Counted from the first letter of the stretch, positions 18,681-28,586 are shown. The stretch: DNA of 50,232 nt from Pseudomonadota bacterium (GCA_021798115.1 JAJZYM010000012.1:1-50232); one strand, 5' to 3'. Numbers and translations are program-made. Notes: a model not told the origin generated them from the sequence alone.

Positions 18681-19658
18681 TCAGCCCATTGTTTCGTTGC
18701 TCCGCGCGGCCTCGAGTCGCTGTTGCAGAGCCTCGATGAGGCGTGCACCAACCGGGGTTGATGTGGCCCGCTCAAGTTCCCGCGCACCGGTCGGGCTGGT
18801 CACGTTGATTTCGGTCAGGAACCCCCCAATCAGATCGAGCCCCACGAAGAGCAGCCCCGCTTCGCGCAGGGCGGGGCCGATCGCCTCCGCGACCCTGTGC
18901 TCGGCCGCGTTGAGCGGGCGGACGTGGGGGCGGCCTCCCCGCGCCAGATTTCCTCGGGTTTCACCGGGGGCGGGGACGCGAACCAACGCGTGCTCAAAGG
19001 GGTGGCCATCGATGACAAGGACGCGTGCGTCGCCGTCTCGGATCTCGGGGAGGTAACGCTGCATCATGACGCTCGTTTTCCCTCCCCGGGTCATGGTCTC
19101 GAGGGCGACACGGCGATTGGGGTCGTCTTGGGCGAGCACAAAAATGCCCTCCCCCCCCATGGCGTCAAGGGGTTTCAGCACGACCCGGCCCTCCTCGGCG
19201 AGAAAGCGCTCGAGATGGCCGAGGTCACGGCTGACAATGGTGGGCGGGATGAAGTCGGGGAAACGCAGGATGGCGAGCTTTTCGTTGTGATCGCGGACGC
19301 CTCGGGGGTCGTTGACCACGAGCGTGCCGTCCCGACGAGCGGCCTCGAGAATGTGTGTCAGATGGAGATACTCGAGATCGAAAGGGGGATCGGTCCGGAG
19401 GAGTACGGCCGCAGCCGCCCGGAGCGGGAGGGAGTATTCCTCGCCCAGGTGGTACCAGTCCGCGCTCGACGTCGGCCGTACCACGAGGGGGAAACCACGG
19501 CCCACGACGCCTTCCGCACTCAGGCGGAGGCCTGAAGACGGGAGGTAGCAGAGCCGCCACCCCCGCTCCTGGGCGGCCTCGAGGAGGACCCGTGTCGTGT
19601 CTTTTTCTGGGTGAAGCCGCTCGGGAGGGTCCATGACGACGGCCAGCAGGGGGGGCAT
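18681..19658 (-). CDS. gshB: Glutathione synthetase
   Basis: GshB is the ATP-grasp ligase that joins glycine to gamma-glutamylcysteine. The 325-residue product begins PPLLAVVMDPPERLHPEKDTT, matching the family start, and has the ATP-grasp segments RVVLKPLDAMGGEGIF, MMQRYLPEIRDGDARVLVIDG, RGNLARGG and the metal-binding GLDLIGGFLTEINVTSPTG. ATG 19658 is preferred; an upstream in-frame TTG at 19700 adds 14 non-conserved residues. It is the first gene of a - strand operon and diverges from pilG. Confidence 0.95.
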   Translation of the reverse strand: MPPLLAVVMDPPERLHPEKDTTRVLLEAAQERGWRLCYLPSSGLRLSAEGVVGRGFPLVVRPTSSADWYHLGEEYSLPLRAAAAVLLRTDPPFDLEYLHLTHILEAARRDGTLVVNDPRGVRDHNEKLAILRFPDFIPPTIVSRDLGHLERFLAEEGRVVLKPLDAMGGEGIFVLAQDDPNRRVALETMTRGGKTSVMMQRYLPEIRDGDARVLVIDGHPFEHALVRVPAPGETRGNLARGGRPHVRPLNAAEHRVAEAIGPALREAGLLFVGLDLIGGFLTEINVTSPTGARELERATSTPVGARLIEALQQRLEAARSNETMG

Positions 19659-19752
19659 GACGGTACGGGGTTGGTGGCCGACCAATGGATTATCGGTCAA
19701 ACTTATGGTAAAAGGTTAGGGGTGAGAGGGCGGTGACCCTCCGGAGGTGGGT
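19659..19752. promoter_or_regulatory. Divergent gshB/pilG promoter region
   Basis: This 94-base gap separates two outward-facing operons and has an AT-rich core at about 19686-19715 in an otherwise GC-rich region. On the - strand GATAAT (19694-19689) resembles a -10 box and would put the gshB start about 24 bases downstream of transcription initiation, but no good -35 is present at 17 bp. On the + strand TATGGT near 19704 is a weak candidate for pilG. GGAGG at 19743-19747 is the pilG ribosome binding site. The promoter calls are tentative. Confidence 0.3.
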
Positions 19753-20190
19753 GTGGCCACGGAACAAAATTCGTCGGGGGACAAGGCGGGGCTGCGTGTT
19801 CTCGTGGTCGACGACAGCGCGACCGTGCGGGCCAATGCCGAGAAGATTCTCAAACGTGCCGGTTATGAAGTGCGCAGCGCCAACGATGGCTTCGAGGCCC
19901 TGGCGTTTGTTGCCGAGTATCGTCCCGACCTCATTTTTCTTGATGTCATGATGCCGCGCCTGACCGGGTATGAGGCCTGCCAACTCATCAAACGCAACGC
20001 CGCTATGAAGCAAACACCCATTGTCATGTTTTCGAGCAAAGACGGGATTTTCGACATCGCCCGCGGCCGTATCTGCGGGGCGGAAGACTACATTACCAAG
20101 CCGTTCTCCGAGGATGATCTTCTCGGAGCCGTGCGCAAGTATTACCCCGAAACCGCCGAGAGTTCGCTCGGCCGGGAGGGAGCGCCGTGA
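19753..20190 (+). CDS. pilG: Twitching motility response regulator PilG
   Basis: PilG is a single-domain CheY-like regulator of the type IV pilus chemosensory (Pil-Chp) system and promotes pilus extension. The 145-residue product is one receiver domain with the acidic pair D20-D21 in VLVVDDSATVR, the phospho-acceptor D64 in LIFLDVMMP, and the conserved Lys in DYITKPFSEDDL. An N-terminal extension of about 13 residues and a short C-terminal tail are typical. GTG 19753 is chosen because GGAGG (19743-19747) sits 5 bases upstream; GTG 19747 would overlap it. It leads the pilGHIJ-chpA operon. Confidence 0.92.
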   Translation: MATEQNSSGDKAGLRVLVVDDSATVRANAEKILKRAGYEVRSANDGFEALAFVAEYRPDLIFLDVMMPRLTGYEACQLIKRNAAMKQTPIVMFSSKDGIFDIARGRICGAEDYITKPFSEDDLLGAVRKYYPETAESSLGREGAP

Positions 20191-20215
20191 TCTCTGAGGA
20201 GTGTTTCTGACTGCC

Positions 20216-20593
20216 ATGGCCAAGATCCTGATCGTTGATGATTCGCCGACGGAAGTTCATATCCTGCGTTCCGCGCTGGTCAAGTACGGCCACAATATCG
20301 TGACCGCGACTTCGGGCGAGGAAGCCCTCGAGGTGGCCCGCATCGAGCGTCCTGATCTCATCCTCATGGATGTGGTCATGCCAGGAATGAACGGGTTCCA
20401 GGCCACCCGCAAGCTGTCCCTCGACCCCGAGATGAAATCGATTCCGGTGATCGTCGTGAGCAACAAAAGCCAGGAGACCGATCGCATCTGGGGGATCCGT
20501 CAGGGAGCCAAGGACTATCTGACCAAGCCGGTTTCTGAGGCCACGCTGATCGAAAGCGTACGCAAGGTTCTTGGTGGAAGCGGTGGACACTGA
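20216..20593 (+). CDS. pilH: Twitching motility response regulator PilH
   Basis: PilH is the second CheY-like regulator of the Pil-Chp system; in Pseudomonas it acts as a phosphate sink or retraction regulator. The 125-residue receiver begins MAKILIVDDSPTE, with D8-D9, the phospho-acceptor D52 in LILMDVVMPG and Lys in DYLTKPVSE. The family's usual start matches ATG 20216, although the best GAGGAG (20196-20201) lies 14 bases away. The end overlaps the start of pilI. Confidence 0.93.
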   Translation: MAKILIVDDSPTEVHILRSALVKYGHNIVTATSGEEALEVARIERPDLILMDVVMPGMNGFQATRKLSLDPEMKSIPVIVVSNKSQETDRIWGIRQGAKDYLTKPVSEATLIESVRKVLGGSGGH

Positions 20594-21122
20594 TCTGGCC
20601 ACACTCCACGACCGTCCTTTTGCGCTTCTTGTGGCGCTGGCCGAACGCGCACGCGAGGCTCTTCGCGCGCGCGGCGAAGAGGCCCGGGAAGGGGAGGCCG
20701 GCATGGCCTTGGCGTTCCGGGCCGCAAGCACCTGGTGTGTCGTTCCACGGGGCGATGTACGCGAAATTCTCTTTCCCCTTCCTCTGACACGGTTGCCCCG
20801 GGCGCGCTCTTGGCTGCTTGGGCTGGCGAACGTGCGTGGATCCCTCGTCGCTGTGACCGATCTTGGCCACTTCCTTGGTGGACCTCTGACCGAGCCGGGA
20901 TCCCGGAGCCGCCTCCTCTGGATCAATCACCCCCGTCTGCCCTGTGCGCTTCTCGTCGATGAAGTGGCCGGGTTCCGCCGACTGCAAGCGGGAACGCCAC
21001 CTCCGCGGACGGGCGAACAACCGTTCCTTGGGGCGATCCACAACGTGGGGGGGCAGATCTATCGGCACCTTGATATCCCGCGCCTGGCCGACGACCGGGC
21101 TTTCCTCGAGGCGTCCCTCTGA
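20574..21122 (+). CDS. pilI: CheW-like coupling protein PilI
   Basis: PilI couples the pilus chemoreceptor PilJ to the histidine kinase ChpA. The 182-residue product is mostly a CheW domain with the characteristic LPRARSWLLGLANVRGSLVAVTDL and LLVDEVAG segments. The start is ambiguous: GTG 20574 (AAGG 7 bases upstream) is used, while TTG 20571 and GTG 20583 are alternatives. It overlaps the 3' end of pilH by about 20 bases, indicating coupled translation, and precedes pilJ by 79 bases. Confidence 0.88.
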   Translation: MEAVDTDLATLHDRPFALLVALAERAREALRARGEEAREGEAGMALAFRAASTWCVVPRGDVREILFPLPLTRLPRARSWLLGLANVRGSLVAVTDLGHFLGGPLTEPGSRSRLLWINHPRLPCALLVDEVAGFRRLQAGTPPPRTGEQPFLGAIHNVGGQIYRHLDIPRLADDRAFLEASL

Positions 21123-21201
21123 TGAGCCTCCATCGTTCTTCCCCGTCCCGTACGGCGCCGGTCGTCGGGGCCGGATTGTTTTCCGCGTAAGGAGTTAGAT
21201 C

Positions 21202-23328
21202 ATGGCAGAACAAGGCATTCGCTCCCGTCGCTCGCTGTTGCTCGGGTTTCTTCTCGGTGTGGTTTTTGTCGCCGCCGGTGTGCTCGAGCTTCGGCAGCTC
21301 AACGCTTGGCGCCTAAGGACGGCGGCGGTGCGGCGGACGGCCCTCCGCGAGGCCTATCGTCTGAGCCGTTTCCCGGCCGATTACCGTGCGGCCTTCGAAG
21401 CCAACCACCCCCACGCTCTCGGACGCCTTCTGACGCGCGCCCAGTCGCTGATGGCGGGGGCAAACGCCCTGCAGTCCCGTGAGGCCAGTGCCGACCCCGC
21501 TTTGAAAGCCCTCATCAGTCAGCTTGGGCAAGTCCGACCGCTGCTCGCCGAAGCCGTCGCCAGAACCGCGGCCGCGAGGGGACCCCTCGAGAAGACGTTC
21601 CAGTCCGTCCACGCCGCCCGCATCGCCCTTCCTCTCTATCGACTCTCAGCCCGCCGGTTGGCCGATCGGCTGGAGTCCGTGGGCGCCTCGGTGTCGCAGG
21701 TGCTGCCCGCGTCACGTCTGGCCGATGAGGCGTCGCGGCTCAACCGCCGACTGGCGGCCTTCGGGCGTCCTCACACTCTCTTTCGCAGGTATGCGGATGG
21801 ACTGCGCCGAAGAGCCCGGAAGATGGAGGAAGTGACTCGCGGACTGGCGGTCGGATCCCGGCGCCTTGGGCTCCCGCCCGTGCGTGATCCGGCTTTTTCC
21901 CCCGCCCTGCGCTCGTTGTCCGCTCTTTTTGCGCCGGTGGCCCGCGGGGTAGGGTTGATCGTCGGTCAGGCCAAGGTGCTCGACCCGATCGAGTCCTCAT
22001 GGTCGGGCTTTACGGCGCGGTTGCCCGCCCTCCGGGTGGCGAGTGCCCGCGTTCTTGCGAGTTCTCATCCGATCCTCCGTCCATTTTGGGTCCGACCCCT
22101 CTTGGCCTACGCGTTTCTCGGCATTGGTCTTGCTGTCCTCGTGATGCTTCTCGTGGGCTGGCGACTCGTGGGCGAGATTCAAATGGCTCAGCGCGCACGG
22201 CTCCAGGAAGCGCGCCGCAACCAGAACGCCATTCTCCAGCTCCTCGACGAACTGGCGGGGCTCGCCGACGGCGATCTGACCGTCCAGGCGTCCGTGACGG
22301 AAGACATCACGGGGGCAATCGCCGATTCCGTCAACTTCGCGGTCGAGCAGCTGCGCGGTCTTGTGCGCACCATCAACCAGACGGCGGTGAGGATCGACGA
22401 TGCCGCCCGCAGTACAAACACGACCGCCCAGGAGCTGGTGCAGGCCGCCACGCTGCAGAGTCGGCAGATTCGTCAAGCGTCGGTCCAGGTGACGACGATG
22501 GCTCGCTCGATTGAGCAGGTCTCGACCAATGCCCAGCAGGCCGCCCAGGTCGCGCAGCGTTCCGTGTCTATTGCGCACCGCGGTGCCGACGCCGTGCGCG
22601 CCACGATCGAGGGCATGAACACCATCCGTGAGTCGATTCAGGAAACCGCCAAACGAATCAAACGTCTGGGCGAGAGCTCTCAGGAAATCGGCGATATCGT
22701 CGAACTCATTAACGACATCGCGGAGCAGACGAACATTCTTGCGCTCAACGCTTCGATCCAGGCTTCGGCGGCCGGTGAAGCCGGCCGCGGGTTTGCGGTT
22801 GTGGCCGACGAGGTGCAGCGGCTCGCCGAACGGGCGGGCAATGCGACGCGACAAATCGAAACCCTGGTCAAAGCCATTCAGAACGATACAGGCGAGGCGG
22901 TGGACTCGATGGAGAAGAGCACCTCCGGGGTGGTCAACGGAGCGCAGTTGGCCGAGAACGCAGGTCGCGCGTTGAGCGAGATCGAGACCGTGTCGGGACA
23001 CATCGCCACGATCGTCAAGACCATTTCGGAGGCCGCCCGTCAGCAGGCCGTGGCTTCGGGAGAGGTGACCACGGCGATGGATCTCATCCAGAAGATCACC
23101 ACACAGACGACCGAAGGCACGCAAACGACGGTGCAGGACATTGCGACACTGACCCAGCTGGCGAGCGATCTGCGACGCACGGTGTCTGGGTTCAAGCTCC
23201 CGGAGGAGCTCGGGCCGTCCGAGGAGAGCCTTCCGGAAACGCCCACGGCCCCGCCGTCGGGTGCGACGCCTCCGGAACTGCATGAAGAGGTCGATCTCAT
23301 TCCTGAGTTGGCCTTGGCCGGTCGCTGA
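21202..23328 (+). CDS. pilJ: Type IV pilus methyl-accepting chemotaxis protein PilJ
   Basis: PilJ is the chemoreceptor of the Pil-Chp array. The 708-residue protein has an N-terminal transmembrane helix (about residues 12-28), a helical periplasmic region of about 265 residues rich in charged repeats, a second transmembrane helix (about 298-320), a HAMP-like region, and a cytoplasmic coiled coil. The signalling hairpin tip at about 510-545 contains QTNILALNASIQASAAGEAG and VVADEVQRLAERAG; the family's LNASIQAS is diagnostic for PilJ. The start ATG has AAGGAG at 21188-21193. No CheB/CheR pair is present in the window. Confidence 0.93.
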   Translation: MAEQGIRSRRSLLLGFLLGVVFVAAGVLELRQLNAWRLRTAAVRRTALREAYRLSRFPADYRAAFEANHPHALGRLLTRAQSLMAGANALQSREASADPALKALISQLGQVRPLLAEAVARTAAARGPLEKTFQSVHAARIALPLYRLSARRLADRLESVGASVSQVLPASRLADEASRLNRRLAAFGRPHTLFRRYADGLRRRARKMEEVTRGLAVGSRRLGLPPVRDPAFSPALRSLSALFAPVARGVGLIVGQAKVLDPIESSWSGFTARLPALRVASARVLASSHPILRPFWVRPLLAYAFLGIGLAVLVMLLVGWRLVGEIQMAQRARLQEARRNQNAILQLLDELAGLADGDLTVQASVTEDITGAIADSVNFAVEQLRGLVRTINQTAVRIDDAARSTNTTAQELVQAATLQSRQIRQASVQVTTMARSIEQVSTNAQQAAQVAQRSVSIAHRGADAVRATIEGMNTIRESIQETAKRIKRLGESSQEIGDIVELINDIAEQTNILALNASIQASAAGEAGRGFAVVADEVQRLAERAGNATRQIETLVKAIQNDTGEAVDSMEKSTSGVVNGAQLAENAGRALSEIETVSGHIATIVKTISEAARQQAVASGEVTTAMDLIQKITTQTTEGTQTTVQDIATLTQLASDLRRTVSGFKLPEELGPSEESLPETPTAPPSGATPPELHEEVDLIPELALAGR

Positions 23329-23345
23329 GCGGGGCGTGCGTCGTC

Positions 23346-26300
23346 GTGTCTACCCACCCTGCGGCACAGTCCCTCCTCTGGGTCAAGGCCGAGCTCGAAA
23401 AGAATCTCGACAAGGCTGAAAAAGCCTGGCACGGATACGTCGAGGGAGACCGCGGCGAAGCGGCTTTGAGCGAAACCCTCGCCTTGATGCGCGAGGTCCG
23501 CGGGGTCCTGCAAACGATCGAACTCGACGGGGGAGCGTTTCTGGCCCATGAGGTGGAACGATCCCTGGTGGCGCTCTCGAGCGGCCAGCGTCAAGCGCAA
23601 TCCGACACAATCGCTGTTCTTACCCGGGCGATCTTGCAGCTTCCCCTCTATCTCGAAAGAGTCGTGGGAACGATGCACGATAACCCGCATGTGCTGCTCC
23701 CCCTCCTCAACGAGCTGAGAACCAGTGCCGGGGAGCCGATCCTGGACGAACTGGGTCTCAAGACGGCGCTGCACATGCTGCGTCACACGCACGCCACCCG
23801 CGCCCCGCGCAGCGATCCCACGGGCCTCGCCCGCAGCCTGCGTCCCCGTTACCAATCCCTTCTTCTTGGGATCTATGAACGTTCTGGAGATGCTTCTGCG
23901 CTGGCTGCCATGATGGAGATCTGTACCCAGGTCGAGGGGGTGGTGACGGAGACCACGTCCTTTGAACTCTGGTGGGCAGCAAGCGCGTTTCTCGAGGCCC
24001 TGCACGACGGGGGGTTGCCCCTGAACACCGAGCGCAAGCAGCTTCTGGGTCGGCTCGACGCGGTCCTGAGACGCCTCGCCGGGGGAGGTGATCAAGCCGG
24101 GCCCGAAGAGAGCCGCCTACGCGATGCACTCCTCGCCCAGGTTCGTGTGGCGACGAGCGGCGGGGCGCGCGTGCGCGCCGTCCAGGACACCTATCGGGAT
24201 CGGGATCGTGAAGAAGGCTGGTCGGCGAGCACGGCCGATCTCTCCTCCCCTTCCTACGCCGCGTTGCGTACGGTCGGTGGGGCTGTGCACGACGATTTGC
24301 GCTACGTCAAGACACAGCTCGACATCTATCAGCGGCAAAGATCCGACGAACGCCGCGCGGAGGATCTTGCCCCCCTTGTCACGGTCCTGCGCAAGTCCGC
24401 CTCAACGCTCCTTGTGCTTGGCCTGTCTGCCCTCCACGACGATCTCAAACGGCAGGCCGATGCTCTCGAGGAAGGGACGCGTTCGTCGCTCCCGAACGCC
24501 GCGTTGTTCGAGATCGCCGCCGTTCTGCTCAAGGTCGAGGACGGGCTTGACGAGGAGATCGAGAGATTGACCCACGCGCGCGCGCTGCGCGAAGCGGGTG
24601 TGGCGGAACCCGAGGTCCTCCTTTCGCAAGCGCGGACCTCGGCGGTGCGTGAGGTCCTGGTGAATCTGGCGCGTGTCCGCAACGAACTCGCTTCTGTTCC
24701 CCCCCAAAGTGGCGAACTGCCGGCCTCACTCGGAGCGCATCTCGTCTCCTCGTCTTCCGTCCTGAATCTCCTGGGTTACGCGCAGGCCGCCTCGGTGATT
24801 GAGAGACTGCGCCGCATCGTCGATCCCGGTGTTTGGCGACAACTTTCCGCTCTCCCGCAGCGGTCCCAGCTCTTTGCCCGGCTTGCCGATGCCTTCGTGA
24901 GTGTGGAGTACTGGCTCGAGACCGTCCGTCAGCAGCGTCCCGGAACCGAAGCCCTTCTTGAAAACGCCGAGGCCTGTCTCATTCCCCTCGAGTCGGCGTA
25001 CGCCAAGAGCCAGGCTGAGGGCGCGCCCGAGTCCCGAACCGAAAACACCCGGGGAACTCCTGAGAATGTTCCGCCGTCCGAAACGGTCCGCGAAGAGATC
25101 CCTCGGCCGTCGAGGACCGAAGAGACGCAGACCGCGCCGACACCGCCGGCGAGCGTGGATCGTCCCGCCGTCGCCCCGCCCGGAGTCCGGCCTCCGCCCA
25201 AAGCTGTACTGACGCCCGAATCGTCTGCGGTTCTGGTTGTCCTTCGGGGGGGGCACGACCCCGAGCTTCTCGATATCTTCCGTGAGGAAGTCGGTGAAGT
25301 TGCTGCCCAAGCGGCGCAGGGCATCGGGGCTTGGCGCACCTCCCCTGCGGATTTGGCTGCGGCTACCCAGGTGCGCCGTGCCTTCCACACGCTCAAGGGA
25401 AGCGGACGGCTTCTCGGCGCCGAGCGACTCTCAGAATTTTCCTGGGCGATCGAAAATCTCCTCAATCGGGTCCTCGATGGAACGCGGGCCGCGGATGGGG
25501 ATCTCATTGACTTTGTGGCTTCGGCCGTGACCCTGCTTGCGGATCTCAACCGTGAGCTCGACAATGGTCAGCCCGTGGTGGCCGATCTTGCGTCGTGGTT
25601 TGGGCGTACGGAAGCACTGCTCAATCCCGTGACGGCGGCATCGGCCACGCCCCCGGTGATTTCTCTCCCCGAAACCGGCCTTTCCGGGCCTCGCCTGCCC
25701 CAGGACCTCTATCGGATCTTCCAGGAAGAGGTTGGCGGGCATCTCGCCACGCTGCGTGACTGGACGGCACGGGCGACCGAATCACCTCCTCCCCAGGACG
25801 TTCTGCGCGCCAGCCACACCATCAGCGGATCGGCGTCTATGGCCGAAGTGCACGAGCTTGCGGCACTCGGGGAGGCCTTTGATCATGTGCTCTGGAATTT
25901 TGCTCAGCGTCGCTTCCCTCTGCCCGCCTCGCACGTTCCCCTTCTTGAGGAAACCCTTGATCTTGCAGATCGCATCGTGGCGGCTTACGGAGATCAACGC
26001 CTCACGGTTCCAGATCCCACGGCCTGCGTAACACGGTGGATCGAGGTCGGGGCGGGATTGGCTCCCGCCGAGCGAGAGCCGTCGGCGGGGCAGGACACCG
26101 CCGCCGACGCGACGGAGCCACCTCTTCCGAGCGCTCCCCCCGAGGCTCCTGTCGGCAGCGGTGCCACGGGTGTCACGGCGATCGACGAGGAACTCGCGGC
26201 CATCTTCTTCGAAGAAGGGCAGTCGCTCCTCGACCACGCGCAGCAGGCCTGGAACGATTACACGGACCGTCCGGAACGGGGCGATGAGCGTCTCCGTGAA

Positions 26301-28586
26301 CTTCGGCGTGATCTTCACACACTCAAGGGTTCCGCACGCATTGCGGGTTTCCTGTCCTTTGGCGACCTTGCTCACGAACTCGAGACGCTGCTCGAACGGG
26401 TTGAGCCGGGGTCGCTTTCCGACACGCGGCGCGAAAACTTCCATCGTCTCGTCCGAGACACGATCGGCGGACTTGCACGCCTGCTTCTCGTGAGCCGTGC
26501 GGGCCGGATTCCGGCGTACCCCCATGGAGAGATCGCGGCGCTGTCGTCTTTCCTGGCTGGTGCCTCCACCGCTCCCACGACGCGCGACGAGACGCCGCTG
26601 CGTACGCCACGGGACGAGGAAACTCCTTCGCCGCTTGCGGAGGAAAGCCCCGGTGCCGCCGGGGTGGAGATCCAATCCGGGCTGGAACCGAAAACCCCCT
26701 CCGCCGCCGATGTGTTCCGTGCCGGAGCGGACACCGCTGCGCGGCGTACAGAATCGGTGCAGGTCCGTATTTCGGCGGAAACGCTCGACTTGGCGCTCAA
26801 CCACGCAGGCGAGATCAGCATCTACCGTTCCCGGCTCGACGAGCAGATGAGCACGATCGGCTTCAACCTCCTTGAGCTTCGCCGGACGGTCGACCGCTTT
26901 CGCGATCAGCTCCGTCGCCTCGAACTCGAAACCGAGGCCCAGATGCTCAGCCGCTTGCCTCAAGAAGTCTCGAGCAGCCAGACCGGCTTTGATCCCCTGG
27001 AGCTGGATCGTTACACCCGTGTTCAGGAAATCACTCGTGCGCTCGCCGAATCGGTCAACGACGTCGCCAGCCTTGAACAGCTTCTTTACAACCTGGCTCA
27101 GCAATCCGAGACGCTTCTCCTCCAACAAGGGCGGGTGACTACCCTGGTGCAGGACGGGCTCATGCGCTCGCGACTCGTGCCGATCTTTTCCCTGGAAGCC
27201 CGCCTGCGCCGAGCGGTGGAACAGACCGCCGCCGAGCAGGGCAAAAAGGCCGAACTTGTGCTGAGCGGGACAGAGGCCGAAATCGATCGCCGCCTGCTTG
27301 ACCGGATCACGGCGCCTCTCGAGCACATCGTACGTAACGCCGTGGCCCACGGTATCGAACCCCCGGAGACGCGCCGTTTGTCCGGGAAGCCCGAAGCAGG
27401 TGTCGTGCGCTGCGAATTCCACCGAGAAGGCTCGGAGGTGCTCATCGAGATCCGCGACGACGGCCGGGGTCTCGATTACGACGCCATTCGCCGCCGTGCC
27501 GAGGCCCTTGGTCTCATGGCGCCCGGGCAGCGCGCCGCCGAAGTGGATCTCCTGGCCTTCATTTTCCGGCCCGGATTCAGCACGTCGACCTCGGTCACCC
27601 AGAGCGCCGGGCGCGGCATCGGCATGGACATCGTGGCGAGCGAAATCCGTGATCTCGCCGGCACACTCGATATCGAGTCCCACGCCGGTGCCGGCACGAC
27701 GATCCGTATCCGTCTGCCCTTCACGCTGGCCATTACCCAGGCGCTGCTCGTTAACGTTCGGAGCCACACGTTTGCCGTTCCCTTGACATCGATCGAAGGC
27801 GTCGCGCGCCTGCCGCGCCGGGAATACGAACTCGTCCGCGGGAAGACCCAGCCCTCCGTCCGGTATGGCGAGCACGATTATCGTCTCGAGGCGCTCGCCG
27901 ACCTCATGTTCGGGGAAAGTCACTGGCAACCTCCCGATGTGACGAGCGTTCCGCTTCTTCTTGTGCGCGCCGGACAGGACCTTGCGGCGTTGGCCGTCGA
28001 CGCGATTCAGGGCAACCGTGAGGTCGTGGTCAAGCCTGTGGGCGCTCAGGTCGCGAGCATCGCGGGCATCTCCGGAGCCACGATTTTGGGTGACGGGAGC
28101 ATCGTCCTCATCCTCGATGGAGCGGGGCTGGTCCGGGCGGCCCGCCGCGTGGTCGGGGGTGGGGTGGCGCTTGAAGAGCCCGTGGTGCAGCGTCCCCTGG
28201 CGCTCGTCGTCGACGACTCCATTACGATGCGCCGGGTTTCCCAGCGTCTTCTTGAACGTCACGGCGTCGAAGTGGTGACCGCAAAGGACGGTGTCGATGC
28301 GCTTGCTCTTTTGGGCGAACGGCTGCCCGACGTGGCTCTTGTCGATATCGAAATGCCCCGCATGGACGGGTTTGAGCTCACCGGACACATGCGGCGCGAC
28401 GAGCGGTTACAGGTGATCCCGGTCGTGATGATCACGTCGCGCAGTGGAGAGAAGCACCGCGAACACGCACGTTCCGTGGGGGTCAACGCCTATCTCCCCA
28501 AACCCTACCGGGAAGAAGAACTCCTCGATACACTGGCACGCCTCGTGCCCCGGTTGGCCCACCTCCGCACGGGTCGTGCGTCGTGA
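23346..28586 (+). CDS. chpA: Pilus chemosensory hybrid histidine kinase ChpA/PilL
   Basis: ChpA is the CheA-like kinase that phosphorylates PilG and PilH. The 1746-residue protein has an N-terminal helical region without phospho-histidine, then three Hpt domains with H681 (HTLKGSGR), H824 (HTISGSAS) and H991 (HTLKGSAR). It continues with a dimerisation region, a HATPase domain (IVRNAVAHGIEPPE near 1326, DDGRGLDYDAI, GRGIGMDIV), a CheW-like domain, and a C-terminal receiver with D1667 in VALVDIEMPRMDG. It is shorter than the 2472-residue P. aeruginosa ChpA and has fewer Hpt domains. A Pro-rich linker lies at about 555-620. The start is GTG 23346, 17 bases after pilJ. Confidence 0.93.
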   Translation: MSTHPAAQSLLWVKAELEKNLDKAEKAWHGYVEGDRGEAALSETLALMREVRGVLQTIELDGGAFLAHEVERSLVALSSGQRQAQSDTIAVLTRAILQLPLYLERVVGTMHDNPHVLLPLLNELRTSAGEPILDELGLKTALHMLRHTHATRAPRSDPTGLARSLRPRYQSLLLGIYERSGDASALAAMMEICTQVEGVVTETTSFELWWAASAFLEALHDGGLPLNTERKQLLGRLDAVLRRLAGGGDQAGPEESRLRDALLAQVRVATSGGARVRAVQDTYRDRDREEGWSASTADLSSPSYAALRTVGGAVHDDLRYVKTQLDIYQRQRSDERRAEDLAPLVTVLRKSASTLLVLGLSALHDDLKRQADALEEGTRSSLPNAALFEIAAVLLKVEDGLDEEIERLTHARALREAGVAEPEVLLSQARTSAVREVLVNLARVRNELASVPPQSGELPASLGAHLVSSSSVLNLLGYAQAASVIERLRRIVDPGVWRQLSALPQRSQLFARLADAFVSVEYWLETVRQQRPGTEALLENAEACLIPLESAYAKSQAEGAPESRTENTRGTPENVPPSETVREEIPRPSRTEETQTAPTPPASVDRPAVAPPGVRPPPKAVLTPESSAVLVVLRGGHDPELLDIFREEVGEVAAQAAQGIGAWRTSPADLAAATQVRRAFHTLKGSGRLLGAERLSEFSWAIENLLNRVLDGTRAADGDLIDFVASAVTLLADLNRELDNGQPVVADLASWFGRTEALLNPVTAASATPPVISLPETGLSGPRLPQDLYRIFQEEVGGHLATLRDWTARATESPPPQDVLRASHTISGSASMAEVHELAALGEAFDHVLWNFAQRRFPLPASHVPLLEETLDLADRIVAAYGDQRLTVPDPTACVTRWIEVGAGLAPAEREPSAGQDTAADATEPPLPSAPPEAPVGSGATGVTAIDEELAAIFFEEGQSLLDHAQQAWNDYTDRPERGDERLRELRRDLHTLKGSARIAGFLSFGDLAHELETLLERVEPGSLSDTRRENFHRLVRDTIGGLARLLLVSRAGRIPAYPHGEIAALSSFLAGASTAPTTRDETPLRTPRDEETPSPLAEESPGAAGVEIQSGLEPKTPSAADVFRAGADTAARRTESVQVRISAETLDLALNHAGEISIYRSRLDEQMSTIGFNLLELRRTVDRFRDQLRRLELETEAQMLSRLPQEVSSSQTGFDPLELDRYTRVQEITRALAESVNDVASLEQLLYNLAQQSETLLLQQGRVTTLVQDGLMRSRLVPIFSLEARLRRAVEQTAAEQGKKAELVLSGTEAEIDRRLLDRITAPLEHIVRNAVAHGIEPPETRRLSGKPEAGVVRCEFHREGSEVLIEIRDDGRGLDYDAIRRRAEALGLMAPGQRAAEVDLLAFIFRPGFSTSTSVTQSAGRGIGMDIVASEIRDLAGTLDIESHAGAGTTIRIRLPFTLAITQALLVNVRSHTFAVPLTSIEGVARLPRREYELVRGKTQPSVRYGEHDYRLEALADLMFGESHWQPPDVTSVPLLLVRAGQDLAALAVDAIQGNREVVVKPVGAQVASIAGISGATILGDGSIVLILDGAGLVRAARRVVGGGVALEEPVVQRPLALVVDDSITMRRVSQRLLERHGVEVVTAKDGVDALALLGERLPDVALVDIEMPRMDGFELTGHMRRDERLQVIPVVMITSRSGEKHREHARSVGVNAYLPKPYREEELLDTLARLVPRLAHLRTGRAS

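Noticed and set aside
25782-28388. Open frame of 868 codons on the - strand
   Set aside because: It mirrors the chpA coding region. The Hpt, kinase and receiver domains on the + strand are unambiguous, and the - strand product has no recognisable domain.
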